Notes under the pieces: model-generated
Told to the model about the DNA's origin: nothing
Seen by the model: the letters and a program-made list of their open reading frames with translations, nothing else
The model's database searches: none
Source: Aphrophora alni
Lineage: Eukaryota; Arthropoda; Insecta; Hemiptera; Aphrophoridae
Reading direction: 5' to 3'
Length of the DNA stretch: 64,000 bases
Assembly (NCBI GenBank): GCA_963513935.1
Contig: OY740769.1
Location: 37,971,120 to 38,035,119, forward strand
Shown here: positions 40,151 to 52,677 of the stretch, one piece after another
How the letters are laid out: every line of letters starts with the position of its first letter
Position numbering within the stretch: the first letter of the stretch is position 1
Position numbers and translations under genes: made by a program

Positions 40151-43100
40151 AGAGGACAGGGACTGGAGCAACGTAGTTTACTGGTTAAGACGCGCCTAGC
40201 TCGGTACACTTTCTATTTATGAATTGTTAAAGAATGTGTGGATTCGAGCTCGGTTGCTGGTGTTTGAGTTTTTCGTGTATTTTTTACTCTCCCAAAGATT
40301 AATCATAAACAATATTGTACTAATAGCTGTATGCCAAATCATTTTTACAGCGCACATTGCCCCTACCATACACACTGACAGTGACAAAAAGAACATTTAC
40401 TACTGCCCGATAAGGTAGAGTAAAAAATAGCCTCTCAGCACGATATCTCGCCTAACTAAAATAAAAACATGTATTAGTGAACTATCATGCAATTAGATAC
40501 TGCAAATCAATGTATTGAAACTGGTTAAAAGCGACGTCAGGTATTATACTAATAGTAAATATCATACGTCATTTTAAAGCTAAAAATGTGCTAAAACATG
40601 CTATGAACGTTGTTTTGATATTCCTTGTTCTTAAATTTCAATTTTAAACAACACTATATTTTCCGGAAGCTTCAAATTATAATGGGTGGTCCAGATTTAA
40701 TTTACACCCAGTATATAAGTACACGCTTTACATGTTTCAAGTTCATTAACCAAAATAATCGATCGATATACACTTTAAAATGGCGGGCGATTTTCAAATT
40801 TTAAAAAAGAGCTTTTTCAAGATAATTTTTCATTCGAAAGTTTCACAATGTTCGACAAAAGCTCATTATGTGTAGCTTTGAAATTTACTTCAAATAATGC
40901 TTCCTATTGAAGTGTTGTACGTGATAAAAATATAACAAAATTAATTGTTAAAAACATAACCTCAAAAAAGCAATAGATAATAGAATTTTAGTTAAATTTA
41001 GCACGTGAACTAAGTTTTATTAATCTATTTTTGTGTGAATCAATGATTAACATTTTCGAAAAATTTAAAAAAGGAAAACACTGTATTTTGTTATCTATTA
41101 CAATAAATAACGCCCCAGTCTAACATAAAAAGTAGGGCAGATTAAATAGATTGAATGAAGTAATGTACCCATGGGTTCGAAAGAGAACCATTCTGACGCG
41201 GAGGAATTTAAATAATGTTTAGCCTCGGTGAGCTCGTCTAACACTTTATATAACGCCAAATATAACAATTTTTACTAAACATTTGTGATTCATTTTTTCT
41301 TTTATATTATTACTCAAATTATTATCCAATTTAATTGTCCGATTAAAACCATTTCGTTTTGTGACGAATAATATTCATTACATTTACAATAGTTTGGGAT
41401 TTTTTCCCGATTATATGTCCTTTTTTAGCAAATATATATACAAATTCTAAGCTATTGCGACCTCCCTTACTGTAATGAATACAGAACACGTTTGGAATTT
41501 GTATTCATTGTTCATGGAAACTCCTATATCAGAGACTATGAAATGTTAACCGATTCTACTCACAGCTGTTATTCTACTCACAAATGTTAAATTGTGTCAA
41601 CATTTTTTGTGTACTGTATTTGTTCGGTTTTGTAAATAGTTAGATAATAGTTAGTCGCTTTTTTAAAGAATTGTTAATTAAAAGAAAATATTGATATACA
41701 TTTTTTTAAACATATTATTAATGTTTTACTTACGAGATAAATATAATTCTAATAATTTATAAGAAATATAACAAAATTACACATTATATCGATTACTAAT
41801 ATCGAATATATAGGTAACTTATTACTCAAGAACCAAATTTGTATTCTTCGTTCTTCGACTTCTTTGGATGTCAAATACCTGTCTTTGACAGTAAGGAGCA
41901 AAACATGATATTTGTTCATAATTTTTAAAGTGATCATAATATTTTTTTATCGTTTCTTCAACTTTGCCATCATGGCAGCTAAAATAATTACATAAATTAA
42001 TTTTTTTTTTTAACTATTAACTACAATGTTTTCCTAAATTGAAAGTTACAGTCGTGAATAGAGATATTTTGTGTTTTTAATCATACGAAGCCCAGGTACT
42101 TACCGGTATCAAATTCGAAATTAGTGCTCCTAATACATACATATAAAAAATTTATATACAATTTTTAATATTATATAAGTTTCAAAACTCAAAATTAGTC
42201 TACAATTTCTATGTAAAAAGCGAAAGTAAATACGTAATCACCGTTCTAAAAAAACACACATGAGAAATACATTTGAGAAACTGAAAATATTTTGGTTGTT
42301 CCTAATATTTTATGTTCTTCCTATGAAGTACCATGTACTTAAATGCGATGTGATTATTGAAGAACGCGATGGTTTTAAAAATCAGGGCCATAAAAAATCA
42401 TACAGTTGGGCCTTATTAAGTTGTATAAGTCCTACATACAATATTATATTAAATTGTTAATCAACAAATAAAATTTACGCTCAGTAGAGTGAGTTGGATT
42501 CATGCCGCTGAAACGGATGTCAACCGTAAGCCGAGAACAGCCTGTTTTAATAAAATTTACAAAAGGAGCAAACAAGTTATCAATAAACGCCGGTCATATA
42601 TCACAAAATTAGTGTTTTGAAATTTGATGACGTGCTTAGGTTTTAACAAAACTAATCATATAACACACTGAAAATTTGACTGTTCTTAAATAGTTATTAA
42701 AAATACGAAAATGAACCCTGATGTCGTTATTGGAAACTCATCGCTGTACAGTTACTACTTTCTCATATATACGTAGTATAGAGTGTGTTAAGTGATAAGT
42801 AAGAAAATCGAAGTCTGGATTTTTTCGAATCCTTTTTGAGGTCCTCTAAGTCCAAAAATTGGTTTTTGAAATGATGTTGTTGAAAGTCTGTTGTGCATGG
42901 ACTATTATTATTATTTTAATACCAATAACAATATTTGGAGCGTATTATTCTTTTACACTCGTTCATAAATTTAATAATTAACAGTACCGTACCGTAAATG
43001 AATTTACTGCTACTAAATAATTTCACTTTCAAAAGCTCAATTTATTTAGATGCATACCTTTATTGACACATATAAAATGCATCGTAATTAATTCCAATTT

Positions 43101-43276
43101 TTTTTTTTAACGCTCCAAAATATAAACAATATTTTCTATGCGTAAAATATAATTAGACACAGTTCGATTATTCTAAAACATTGGTTACAGTATCAAAATT
43201 GGTGTCGTAAAGTGGAAAAAGAACGAAATAGTTGCTGTAAACTTCATACATGCTGGTATGGTCAATAAAAAAACGT
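40151..43276. other. AT-rich non-coding DNA
   Basis: No gene, RNA or mobile-element terminus was recognised. Part of 40760-40830 resembles the dispersed motif noted at 33790 and 52970. Confidence 0.4.
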
Positions 43277-44124
43277 AATATTCATAGTGTGTTAATTAAT
43301 TTTCGATATTCGGTTGTATAGAATACCTGAAGTCAACTAAGTCTAAAATTCAAAGAAGCTCCGAGCCCCCAGCAGTGGTCCAGTGCAGATAGGATAGTGT
43401 GTAAACTAAGTAAATGTGTGTTGAAGGTCAAAGGCATAAAAAATGTAGTGAATTGAAAATATAAAACAACCAGCAATTCTAAGAATGGATAATTAATATT
43501 CATAGTGTGTTACTGAAGAATAAATTACATAGAATACCTGAAGTCAACTAAGTCTAAAATCCAAAGAAGCTCCGAGCCCCCAGCAGTGGTCCAGTGCAGA
43601 TAGGATAGTGTGTAAACTAAGTAAATGTGTGTTGAAGGTCAAAGGCATAAAAAATGTAGTGAATTGAAAATATAAAACAACCAGCAATTCTAAGAATGGA
43701 TAATTAATATTCATAGTGTGTTACTGAAGAATAAATTACATAGAATACCTGAAGTCAACTAAGTCTAAAATCCAAAGAAGCTCCGAGCCCCCAGCAGTGG
43801 TCCAGTGCAGTTAGGATAGTGTGTAAACTAAGCAAATGTGTGTTGAAGGTCAAAGGCATCAAAAATGTAGTGAATTGAAAATATAAAACAACCAGCAATT
43901 CTAAGAATGGATAATTAATATTCATAGTGTGTTACTGAAGAATAAATTACATAGAATACCTGAAGTCAACTAAGTCTAAAATCCAAAGAAGTTCCGAGCC
44001 CCCAGCAGTGGTCCAGTGCAGTTAGGATAGTGTGTAAACTAAGCAAATGTGTGTTGAAGGTCAAAGGCATCAAAAATGTAGTGAATTGAAAATATAAAAA
44101 AACCAGCAATTCCAAGAATGGATA
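43277..44124. repeat. 211-bp tandem array, about four copies
   Basis: The landmark tagaatacctgaagtcaac starts at 43319, 43530, 43741 and 43952, an exact 211-bp period. Copies 2 to 4 are nearly identical, differing at a few positions such as gcagataggat against gcagttaggat. The last copy ends in the divergent aaccagcaattccaagaatgg. Each unit contains a GC-rich segment, gctccgagcccccagcagtg, in an otherwise AT-rich context. High similarity implies recent amplification or homogenisation. No transposon termini were found. Confidence 0.95.
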
Positions 44125-44990
44125 ACAACTTGTAAAAGCAACAGAGAGGGTTGATTTACACGCATGCGCGTAGTAGCCTAGTCTAATGTCTACTAAGTTT
44201 AGAGTTTTCCCACCCTTGGAAATGAAATTAGGATTATTTTGTGCAACGGCCACCGCGCAATAAAGGTACTAGTAATTCACAGATCTCTCATGTCCTGGAC
44301 TAGTCTCAATTAGACAATTTTATTTCACTCTCGCAGAATAATCGTAATTTTGAATTTTTAGTCTTATGGTAGCCCCAAAATTCAGAGTTATTAAACAAAA
44401 TGGAAAAATGAAGAAAAAGATGCCCACAAACCAAACTTCATTAAAACCGCTTTAAATATTCTTATTTGGGTTGTAGAGCAATGCAAGATGGCAGACATTT
44501 TAAAACCACATTTTGGGGCTAAGCGTATCTAAAACTGATATTTCCAACAAAAACTGGACACAATTTGTTAATCCATCAAGTTAAAATAAATTCGCGTGTT
44601 ATATCATGACAGCATGCAAAGTATAATTAATTAAAAACGCCCTGTGTAAATAAACCAAGTACATATTTTTAGACAAGATTAATTGCTGCCTTTTTCTGTG
44701 TTGTAAAATTAGTTTTTACAATGTAAAATAATACAATCTACTTAGTATAGGATTCAAGATTCATTAATAAACAATAACATAGGTGCAGATGAAGGGCCGA
44801 AGTGGTATTTATTCGTTATATCTGTAAATGTGCATGTTATATATATATATGTTAAGTTGACAAATTTTAAGAATGTATAAATTATCTCTCTACTATTTGT
44901 TGCTTTTAAAAATCCATCTACGATAAAAATTTACATATTTACACCTTTTTTAAATAGAATCACTAGAGAGCACTGTGGTAAATATACAAT
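44125..44990. other. AT-rich non-coding DNA
   Basis: No gene or repeat boundary was recognised. Confidence 0.4.
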
Positions 44991-44993
44991 AAA

Positions 44994-45054
44994 GGAAAGG
45001 ATTAACCCCCAAACCACAACCTTTGATTGTGGTTTTGGGGTTAATCCTTTACTT
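44994..45054. repeat. Short near-perfect hairpin
   Basis: The arms aaaggattaacccccaaacc and its complement ggttttggggttaatccttt flank a short spacer of about 15 nt, giving roughly 24 pairs including the inner caca/tgtg. It could be a minimal foldback element or a hairpin precursor. It is not followed by a T-tract typical of terminators, and the genome is eukaryotic. Confidence 0.75.
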
Positions 45055-45059
45055 TACTT

Positions 45060-48000
45060 TTTTTGATAAATTCGTACACGAAAAAATACAAAAATAAAAA
45101 ACTAATTATCCTGACACCATTTTTGTAGAGCATAACATTATGTACAATTTCTTATTTGTTATACTTTTCAACCACTTAAAATTAATTTCCGTTATAAAGG
45201 GTCAAAATTAAAAATAGTGTGCAACTTTAATCGTAAATGGGTCGGAAACTAATTTTTGCGTCGGTATGAGAGACTAAAAAGCTAGACAAAAAGATACATT
45301 TTTTGATACTTTAAAATTGTAGCGTTACAGAAGTTTGAAAAAAAAAGTGTCTACAGTTATCAGGTTTTTCGTTGATAAATTAGAATATTACTTTTAATCT
45401 AAAATTGTTTCTAAAATCACAGCCGTTCCAGATCATTTAAAAACCCCTATATCTCGGTTAATTTTACATTATCAAATCATACTCCTTTTTCTGAAAGTAC
45501 GAAAGACAAAAACATATTTTGAAACGGTCCCAAGTATTGTAAACTCACTTTAACCTAAGATACACACAAGTAGTACGAGCCTAACTTCACCTCGTAATGA
45601 TCAACAGTAAACTGAGCGATGGAGGGTTCACCTTCATAACACGCTAACAAATACTAAACAATATTTCAACCACTTAACACTTCTTAATTTGTTAAATTCA
45701 GCAGAACTAACAGTTGTTGGTCACTTGTTTATTACCGAACAATGAAATTATTACTTCTCCTAAACCTTCCTACTTCCTGACTTTTCTTCAATCATTCTGT
45801 TCATTTCAAGGTAAATTAAAAGAAAACTGTCAAACAAAATAGTTGCCGGAAGAATTTACACAATAGTCCTTTTAGTAAATAAATAAACGTTGCACTCCTC
45901 CACAAAACCAAATAAAAATTAGTGAATTATTTATCATCATAAATGTTAGTTCCATAGTTGTCAGTCACAAGGCATGGGGAAAGTATTTATATATTTAATT
46001 ATGGTCTAAACTGGCTTCCCTTGTGTCATAAACACATTCTCAGTGTAAATCATATTTGATTGAAATCCTTTTTTAATGACTTGTGGTCGAGGTTAGTTTT
46101 TGCCAATTTTTCTTGAACAGTAATATTTCATTACTTGCGCCTTGCACTCGGGTTTGAGTCATTAATCTTTACATTTTTCTAAAATGTGAACAAAATATGT
46201 AGAGGCGAGTTTGATATTTTTTTTCTTTTATAACAGCCCCATGGACGATTATTTTGTTTTTTACCGACAACTTACCAACAGGGATTTTTGTACAAATGGC
46301 GACTAACCAAGTACGTTTTATTTGGGTACTTAGAGGATACTTGCGAGTAAAATTTATTAAAACCGTTAGAGTCGATTTTTAGAAAATCGTAATTCAAAAT
46401 TACAAAGCGTGCCAGAAAGACATCGCTCCAAAATTCACTTTGTTGGACTCAGAACCTCAAAACTGTTACATCCGCAAAAAACTCGATATAGATTTTGTCA
46501 TTCATTACGCAACTTCCTTCATATTTCACATATGAGAAAGTATATTTGTCGCCTTCTATGTAAAAACATTTCTCTATTGTGGTGGGGGGGATTGCAACCA
46601 GTAGAACTGAAACAAACATGATATTGACAAGCATTTAAAACGTGTTCTGGTGGTTAAAATCGTGTTCATTTCATAGTAGGCTATCGAGTAAACATTTTAT
46701 TTGAGTGTGATGAAATATAATTTTTTTTTTAACTCGTAGAATTAATAACTGTAAAAGAGAGTAAATTGATATAGTTTATTAGTTATTAAGAATATATTTG
46801 ATTAGATTAAAAAAGAGATTAAAGAGGATTAGGCACTGACTTAATAAAGCTTAGTTAGCAGATTTGTCCACTCAACTTATTTACTATTTCTTCGTGTGAT
46901 AGATTGAACTTCAAACAACTTTAGTCTTTCGTCTGTTTACGACAAAGTTTAAAGATAACTTATCTAGACGTTTCCCCCAACAAATGTCTAAATGTTTTTT
47001 GAGGTATCCTAATCTTCTGGTCGATGTTCTTGTGCTTTGAGTAACTGCGAAACAAATTCCCATCTAATTGTCTTTGGACGACTAAAACGAGGAGTATTCG
47101 TTACAGATTCAGAACTCTGAAATTGTTCACTCAAAAAAAGTCCGGCGTGAGGGGGATTGCAAGCAAAAAATCTAGGCCTTCCCCTGTTAACAACCGTAGT
47201 TCCTTCCAGGGTGTCAATGCAAACCCTCTTTCCTCTTTTACTTTTGTTAACATGATAAGGACACAAACACTGTACCAGGTTAGAAAAGGAACTTCATAAG
47301 ACAAAATTATTGAACCGTTGTTTGTTACCAACAATACAAACAAAAATTATGTTACTAACTCTCCAGTTTTGTTCATTTGTGTTAAAGCTTGAGGAGTGAA
47401 TTGACTTTTGAGCCATCCTGTATATTTCTCATAGTGTACATGCAGGGTCTCCATTAAATGTTCCTGTCTAATCTAAGACTACAGTGTCTTGATAAGAGAT
47501 CTGTGATTTTTTTAGTCATGCAATCTACTAAAGGTAAAGTTTTCTAATATTTAAGCACATACTTAGAATTTTATTGAATAAATAAATAAATAGTTAATAA
47601 CAGTAAGATTTGCTGCCAGTTTATGATTTTGAATAAGGAATGTAATCTGTAGATAAAAGAAGAATGTGAAATAAGGTCATAATTTAGTGAAGAGGTTGAT
47701 AAGCAGGTATTCATCAAAATATCAACAGATTATTGGTAATGATTTTGTTTTTTTAACAAAGGAGTAGTTTTATTTCTTCCGAATTGTTAAGCCCAAAGAT
47801 TTTAGGGGCTTCCGTCTTTACGATCTTGGTTATGCCATGTTGAGTGATTTTACATTTTGTCATGACGATTCTATCAATACCATATTAGCGAATTTCGAAT
47901 TAATAAGTTAAAAGTTCCATTCGATGTAAAACTTTGAACTTAAATTTAACCCCCAATTTACTGATTGCGTATGGTTGCTACATTTAAACGTCCGGGCTGG

Positions 48001-48298
48001 GATGACACCGTCTTTAAACAATAAGAACAGTTTCTCAGAAGAATTGTCCCTCTTGAATCAGGCATCGTTAATACACAGCTGGTTCATGTAAGAAATTGTT
48101 TAATGGCAACGTATTTAACCCATTTAGACTGTAAGGTCGACCACAAAACTGTAGGCTACTAGATGTTCAGACATCTTTTTAGGTTTACTCATTTTTGCAA
48201 ATTTCTAAGATAAAAATTCTAAATATTTCGATCTCTCTCATAGAAACGCCATCATTCGCCGATCCATTGGAGTAATTTAACACAAGATTTGACAACTG
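45060..48298. other. Unclassified DNA
   Basis: Two overlapping minus-strand frames at 47009-47343 (85 and 70 codons) are hydrophilic in part but match nothing I recognise. A gagccatcctgtata string near 47410 resembles a mariner-type end. No LTR partner for the downstream retroelement was found here. Confidence 0.35.
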
Positions 48299-48350
48299 TA
48301 ATAAATTAGATAAAAAATATTATATAACAAACATTCTGTTATGTTATATT

Positions 48351-48368
48351 TGGCGCTCCACCGCGTGG
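48351..48368 (+). other. Putative primer-binding site
   Basis: tggcgctccaccgcgtgg begins with TGG, the complement of the tRNA CCA end, and lies between the 25-bp LTR-end block and gag. The matching tRNA was not identified. Confidence 0.5.
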
Positions 48369-48480
48369 CTCATTAAAGTGAAATCTAAATTGCTAGTTAT
48401 AGAATTGTTAGAGGATAAGAATATTAACATTGTTACAGGAAATATTGTGTGGTAGATATTAGGTTAGAATAGTATTGTTT

Positions 48481-50034
48481 ATGTTAACCAGAAGTAAAAA
48501 GAGGGAATTAGAACTTAAAATGGCAAATGAAAGTGAGATATATAATCAATTGGGATTAAATAGTGGGAGTTTAAATTTTAGTCAAGAAGGGGAACAATTA
48601 GAGTCAATTAATCAAAATGGGGAATCAGAGATAGAGAGTAACGTAAATTCACGGGCGGGGACAGAAGTAGACAATCCAACAACATCAGCGGCAGTACAGT
48701 CAGGAAACGCGAGTATGGCAATGATACAGGAAATGTTAAAGCAGATGGCAGAAGAAAACCGGAGAAACGCGGAAAAAGCCGAGAAAAACGCGGAGAAAAC
48801 GACAGAAGAAAATCGGAGAATAGCGGAAAAGATGGCGGAAGAGAACCGGAAGGGTTTTGAAAAATTTGAAAAAACTATTGAAGAGAAATTTGGGGAAGTT
48901 AAGGGTAGTCTAACCGCATTAGAAGAAAAATTTAACAGGAGGATAAATGAGCGTTTTGACGGAGTCAACAGTCGAGTAGAGATGGTCGAAACACAAGTCG
49001 CGGAAATTCGTACGAGCGTCGAAGAGAGGTTGAAGAAGACGGAAGAAGAATTCGGCGATCGAGTCAAGGGATATCGCGCGGAAACGGAGGGTCGCGTGCA
49101 AGAACTCGAAAACCGTGGCGTAGTCGTCAACAATCGGTTGGAAGAACTCGCGGCGAAAGACGAAGAAATCGGGGAAATATGCACGAAAAATAATGAAACT
49201 AACATCGCGAAAATTGAGGAGAATGCGAAGAAGACGGAAGAGGTCGCTAAAAAGTTAATTGAATTAGATAGGAGATTAAAAACGGTCAGAAATTCAGGGG
49301 AAGGATATTGTCACGAGCCAGAAGTAAGAAATATTAGTTTCTCGGGAAAAGAGAGGTTTCCCATACAATTTCTAAATGTAATGGAGGAGATAAGCGAGCA
49401 GGTAATTGGAAACGGCATGCATTGGATTGACCGATATTTAAAAGACGAGGCTTATATATGGTGGCAGTTACATAGGAGAAGTGTTAAAAATTTTAAAGAA
49501 TTTGAGGAATTGTTTAGGGAGAAGTATTTCAATGAAATAATACAGGAGAAAATTAGGGACCATTTAGAGTTTGGGAAATTTAGAGGCAGAATGAACGACG
49601 AGGCAATTGCATATGTAGAAATGTTGATGCTACAATGTTCCGAGTTAAGTCCGCCGTTAGCAGAGGAACAATTAGTTTATAAGGCGGGAAAACATTTTCA
49701 TCCAAATATCTTAATTGCAATAATTACAAGGGGGATTAAAAAGAAAACCGAATTTATAAAACTGCTCATGGAATTTGAACATGCTAGGATAGAGGAAGTC
49801 AATGAAAGGGAAAGGGTAAACAATAATAGAGGAAATTTTAGGGAACAAGTAAATAACAACAAACCGAATAATTGGGGTAGACGACCGAGTGACCATGTGA
49901 CTCCATGGCGAGAACAAGGTCATAAACCAGTTGAGTGGAGAAGACAGGGAAACAATGAAGGAACGAGCAATGACCCGAGAGTTCCGGACAGGCGGTTTGT
50001 TAGAGAACCAACCCCTAATAGAAAGGAAAAGTGA
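48481..50034 (+). CDS. gag: Retrotransposon Gag polyprotein, intact
   Basis: The first ATG of the open frame is at 48481 (MLTRSKKRELELK), giving 517 residues. Residues about 80-280 are a long heptad-rich coiled coil of Glu, Lys, Arg and Asn (EENRRNAEKAEKNAEK repeats). Residues about 290-450 match the Ty3/gypsy capsid-like gag domain, with AYIWWQLHRRSVKNFKEFEE, FREKYFN and FRGRMNDEAIAYVEMLMLQC. The C-terminus is basic and Asn/Arg-rich and lacks a CCHC zinc knuckle. In the element it forms the particle shell and packages RNA. It has no stop or shift, while pol is gutted. No frame overlap with pol is visible, because the start of pol is missing. Confidence 0.9.
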   Translation: MLTRSKKRELELKMANESEIYNQLGLNSGSLNFSQEGEQLESINQNGESEIESNVNSRAGTEVDNPTTSAAVQSGNASMAMIQEMLKQMAEENRRNAEKAEKNAEKTTEENRRIAEKMAEENRKGFEKFEKTIEEKFGEVKGSLTALEEKFNRRINERFDGVNSRVEMVETQVAEIRTSVEERLKKTEEEFGDRVKGYRAETEGRVQELENRGVVVNNRLEELAAKDEEIGEICTKNNETNIAKIEENAKKTEEVAKKLIELDRRLKTVRNSGEGYCHEPEVRNISFSGKERFPIQFLNVMEEISEQVIGNGMHWIDRYLKDEAYIWWQLHRRSVKNFKEFEELFREKYFNEIIQEKIRDHLEFGKFRGRMNDEAIAYVEMLMLQCSELSPPLAEEQLVYKAGKHFHPNILIAIITRGIKKKTEFIKLLMEFEHARIEEVNERERVNNNRGNFREQVNNNKPNNWGRRPSDHVTPWREQGHKPVEWRRQGNNEGTSNDPRVPDRRFVREPTPNRKEK

Positions 50035-50087
50035 AGGTTAGCCGAGGGCGTAAGCAACCGACAAGGGGCAATACAAAACAATAGCGT

Positions 50088-50405
50088 TATGAACACCTTA
50101 TTTACTGATTTAAAAGATTATTTAGAAGCACAGGATAACTCAGATTTAATATGTAAAAATTAATAAAATGTCAAAAATGCCAGAAATGTAAATTTGATCT
50201 GAAACATCGAAATGGGGAGCTAATACCGATCATACCAAAAGGAGTGGGAGAGTTAATCTGTGTGGATTATTACGGACCGTTACCAAAGTCAACAGGAGGG
50301 TGCAAATACATCTTTGTAATGATCGACGCCTTTACAAAATATACGAAATTGTATAAAGTCAGGAACACTACTACAAACACCACACTTAAACAAATAGAAA
50401 AATAA
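50088..50405 (+). pseudogene. Integrase fragment (zinc finger end and start of catalytic core)
   Basis: After a short frame, MNTLFTDLKDYLEAQDNSDL, a shift leads to KCQKCQKCKFDLKHRNGELI and PIIPKGVGELICVDYYGPLP. The CxxC pair is the end of the H2C2 zinc finger, and VDYYGPLP holds the first catalytic Asp of the DDE core. It continues GGCKYIFVMIDAFTKYTKLY and stops at 50403. The second Asp and Glu blocks are not readable. It lies just 54 bp after gag, so protease to RNase H has been lost. Confidence 0.85.
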
Positions 50406-52290
50406 ATTAGGAAATACTACATATAGGTTAGGACACATAAATAAAAATAAAATTAGGGGAATATTTAATTGTAGGTTATTAAAGAAATATTATAATTAAG
50501 GACATTAGAATAAACTTAGGCAGTAAACAAAACATAGACAATAAAGGAGCAAGAGTGAAAGGAAAACCATAAAAGGGACTAGGGTTGACCACAAGAGGAA
50601 CAATAGAAGAAAGGTCTATTGTAAAACAGTGGGTAACCGCAACATAAAGGGCATTGTAAGAAAAAGGTTCTTTACAACCTATTGTTAAAGAAACGGGCGT
50701 AAGAAAAAATTTATCTTGAAGCTTTTCAAAGACAAATTTTATCTGGGGACAGTATAACGATCTCAAACGATCACAATGGATAAATAATTAATTAGGCCTA
50801 ATATCAAATATTAAAATAATAATAATCAATCAAAAGTTAACATTAATAAATAATTGTGTAAATGTGTAAATTGAAACAGAACACATGTGGACAAGCAATT
50901 TTACCAAAAGAGCAGCTGCAAGGTTTAGTTTGGAAAATAACTGTACAAATTGACAGACGTGACAAGGACAAGGGAAAGAAGACATTCTGTTTTACTTAAG
51001 AGAAGAAAGTTCGCCGACACAAATAAAAATTAAGTAGAAAATATAACAGAGTTTTGCTATTCAACGCAGCTGCGTGTTGTAAAAAATGGGAACCAAGAAA
51101 AAATGAGAAAGCGAATTCCTAACGGTATCTCCGAGGGTGAAGCCAGCACGTGTAAGAAAAAACTAACGATTTTTAGAAAGTTAGAGGTCCAATCAGGAGA
51201 GGCCTGAGTTTTAAAAAATGAGATTTTAACCAATAAGCGAAGAGGACGCTACACTTGAATTTCGGGAGAGGTGAAATCCAACAGTAAGGAGAGTCAGTCT
51301 AAAACTGGGGTTAAGAGCGTGTAGGTCTTGGCTTACAGCTAGGAATCAGAGTAGGAGGTGTTAAGTGTTAAGAATTAACCTGAGGGTTTAATTCTAAGTC
51401 ATTGGTTAATTAAAAGGCAGAGCCGCAACAAAATTTAGTAATTTATCTTGAAGTTTGTTAGAATCATAAAATTAAATAGAGTCAAAGACGATAAAATTCA
51501 TAAAAGAAGAGGAGAGATCATCGCGTCGAAGTCCATAGTAGTCGAGAACGAGTAAGGAGACTAAACAGAGTTAGCGGAGTATCACCAGAGATTCACCACC
51601 AGTCAATGAACCAGTGTTAGCAGCATCCGACTTCCCAGGCTAAGGATACGTTGTGTTGTTGTGCATCGTTAGTGATTTGTGTTGTGTAAAAGTGCCAAAA
51701 TTATAGCGGACGAGGAGAATTGCTGATAAGTACAAAATTTCAGAATAAATAATCATTAGAGTTAGTATTTCACTTTAATTGAGTCATTAAAAGTTCCCAT
51801 GCCCGAGATAAGAGTCAAGTTTTTTTTGTATAATTAATTTAAAAGTAAAGTAATTGAGCTAGCCGGCAAAATAAAGTAAATTTGGAAATATCAGTTAATT
51901 AAAGAAATTTGTCTTGTTTTTTGTTATAAAATTGATAAAGTTAATAAGAACAATTTGGACAAGATCTGTTGAACATTTTGTAGAGTTTTGATTTTATGTA
52001 AATTGAATAATCAATTGTAGATTTTAAATTTGTAATCAATAATATTGTGTATTAGAGTAAATTAGTTTTAAAGAATGCAAGTGTGAGAGAATGAAGTAGC
52101 CTTAAGATATTTCAATGAATAGATAAATTGAATTGATACTGTTGTTATAAATAATTGTTTTTGCTAATAAATCCTGAAGTTAGTTAAAGGATAAAAACTT
52201 GTTTTGTTGAATTAATTTACTTAAACCATCATAATAGTTTTCAAAAGTTTTCAAGAGAATTAAAATAAAAAATAAATTAATTTTAAAGTA
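50406..52290 (+). other. Decayed 3' part and probable LTR of the retroelement
   Basis: Scattered frames up to about 50790 probably come from degraded pol or env. From about 51200 the sequence has no coding character and looks like LTR/UTR, with aataaa near 52165. No second copy of this part exists upstream of gag, so LTR length cannot be measured. Confidence 0.45.
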
Positions 52291-52330
52291 AATAAATTAG
52301 ATAAAAAATATTATACTGTATATATATACA

Positions 52331-52584
52331 GTACCGATTTTCTTTCTCGCTACTCTACCATATACTTCTCCAAAATGTCCTTTATACAGCTCTGTTTGTC
52401 AAGTGTGGTGGGGTGCTGGAAGTTTTCATCTCTTGCACCCTCCATAATGTATTTGTTAGAGAACACACACACACATCCAAGCTATATTTCCGATAAATAA
52501 TTTAAGATTATATATATTATATACAATCTATTCTTATATATATATATATATGTATATATATTTATATATAATCTATATATATAA

Positions 52585-52620
<36 letters not shown>

Positions 52621-52642
52621 TATTTATCGGAACATAGGTTGG

Positions 52643-52677
<35 letters not shown>

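Larger units (their letters stand above)
48300..52315 (+). mobile_element. Internally deleted Ty3/gypsy-type LTR retrotransposon
   Basis: The order is: a 25-bp block (48300-48324), then a putative primer-binding site at 48351, an intact gag ORF, an integrase fragment, a long AT-rich 3' region, and the same 25-bp block at 52291-52315. The shared block is best read as what remains in common between a 5'-truncated left LTR and a right LTR that lacks its last 26 bp. No protease, RT or RNase H motif was recognised. It is non-autonomous. Confidence 0.7.

Noticed and set aside
43277..44124. CRISPR-like array
   Set aside because: The whole 211-bp unit is repeated with no variable spacers, and the genome is eukaryotic.
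48612..49205. 197-residue minus-strand frame opposite gag
   Set aside because: It is a shadow of the Glu/Lys-rich coiled coil of gag, rich in Ser and Phe as expected for an antisense reading.
50479..50766. 95-residue minus-strand frame downstream of the integrase scrap
   Set aside because: It looked briefly protein-like but has no recognisable domain, and it lies antisense inside decayed retroelement DNA.
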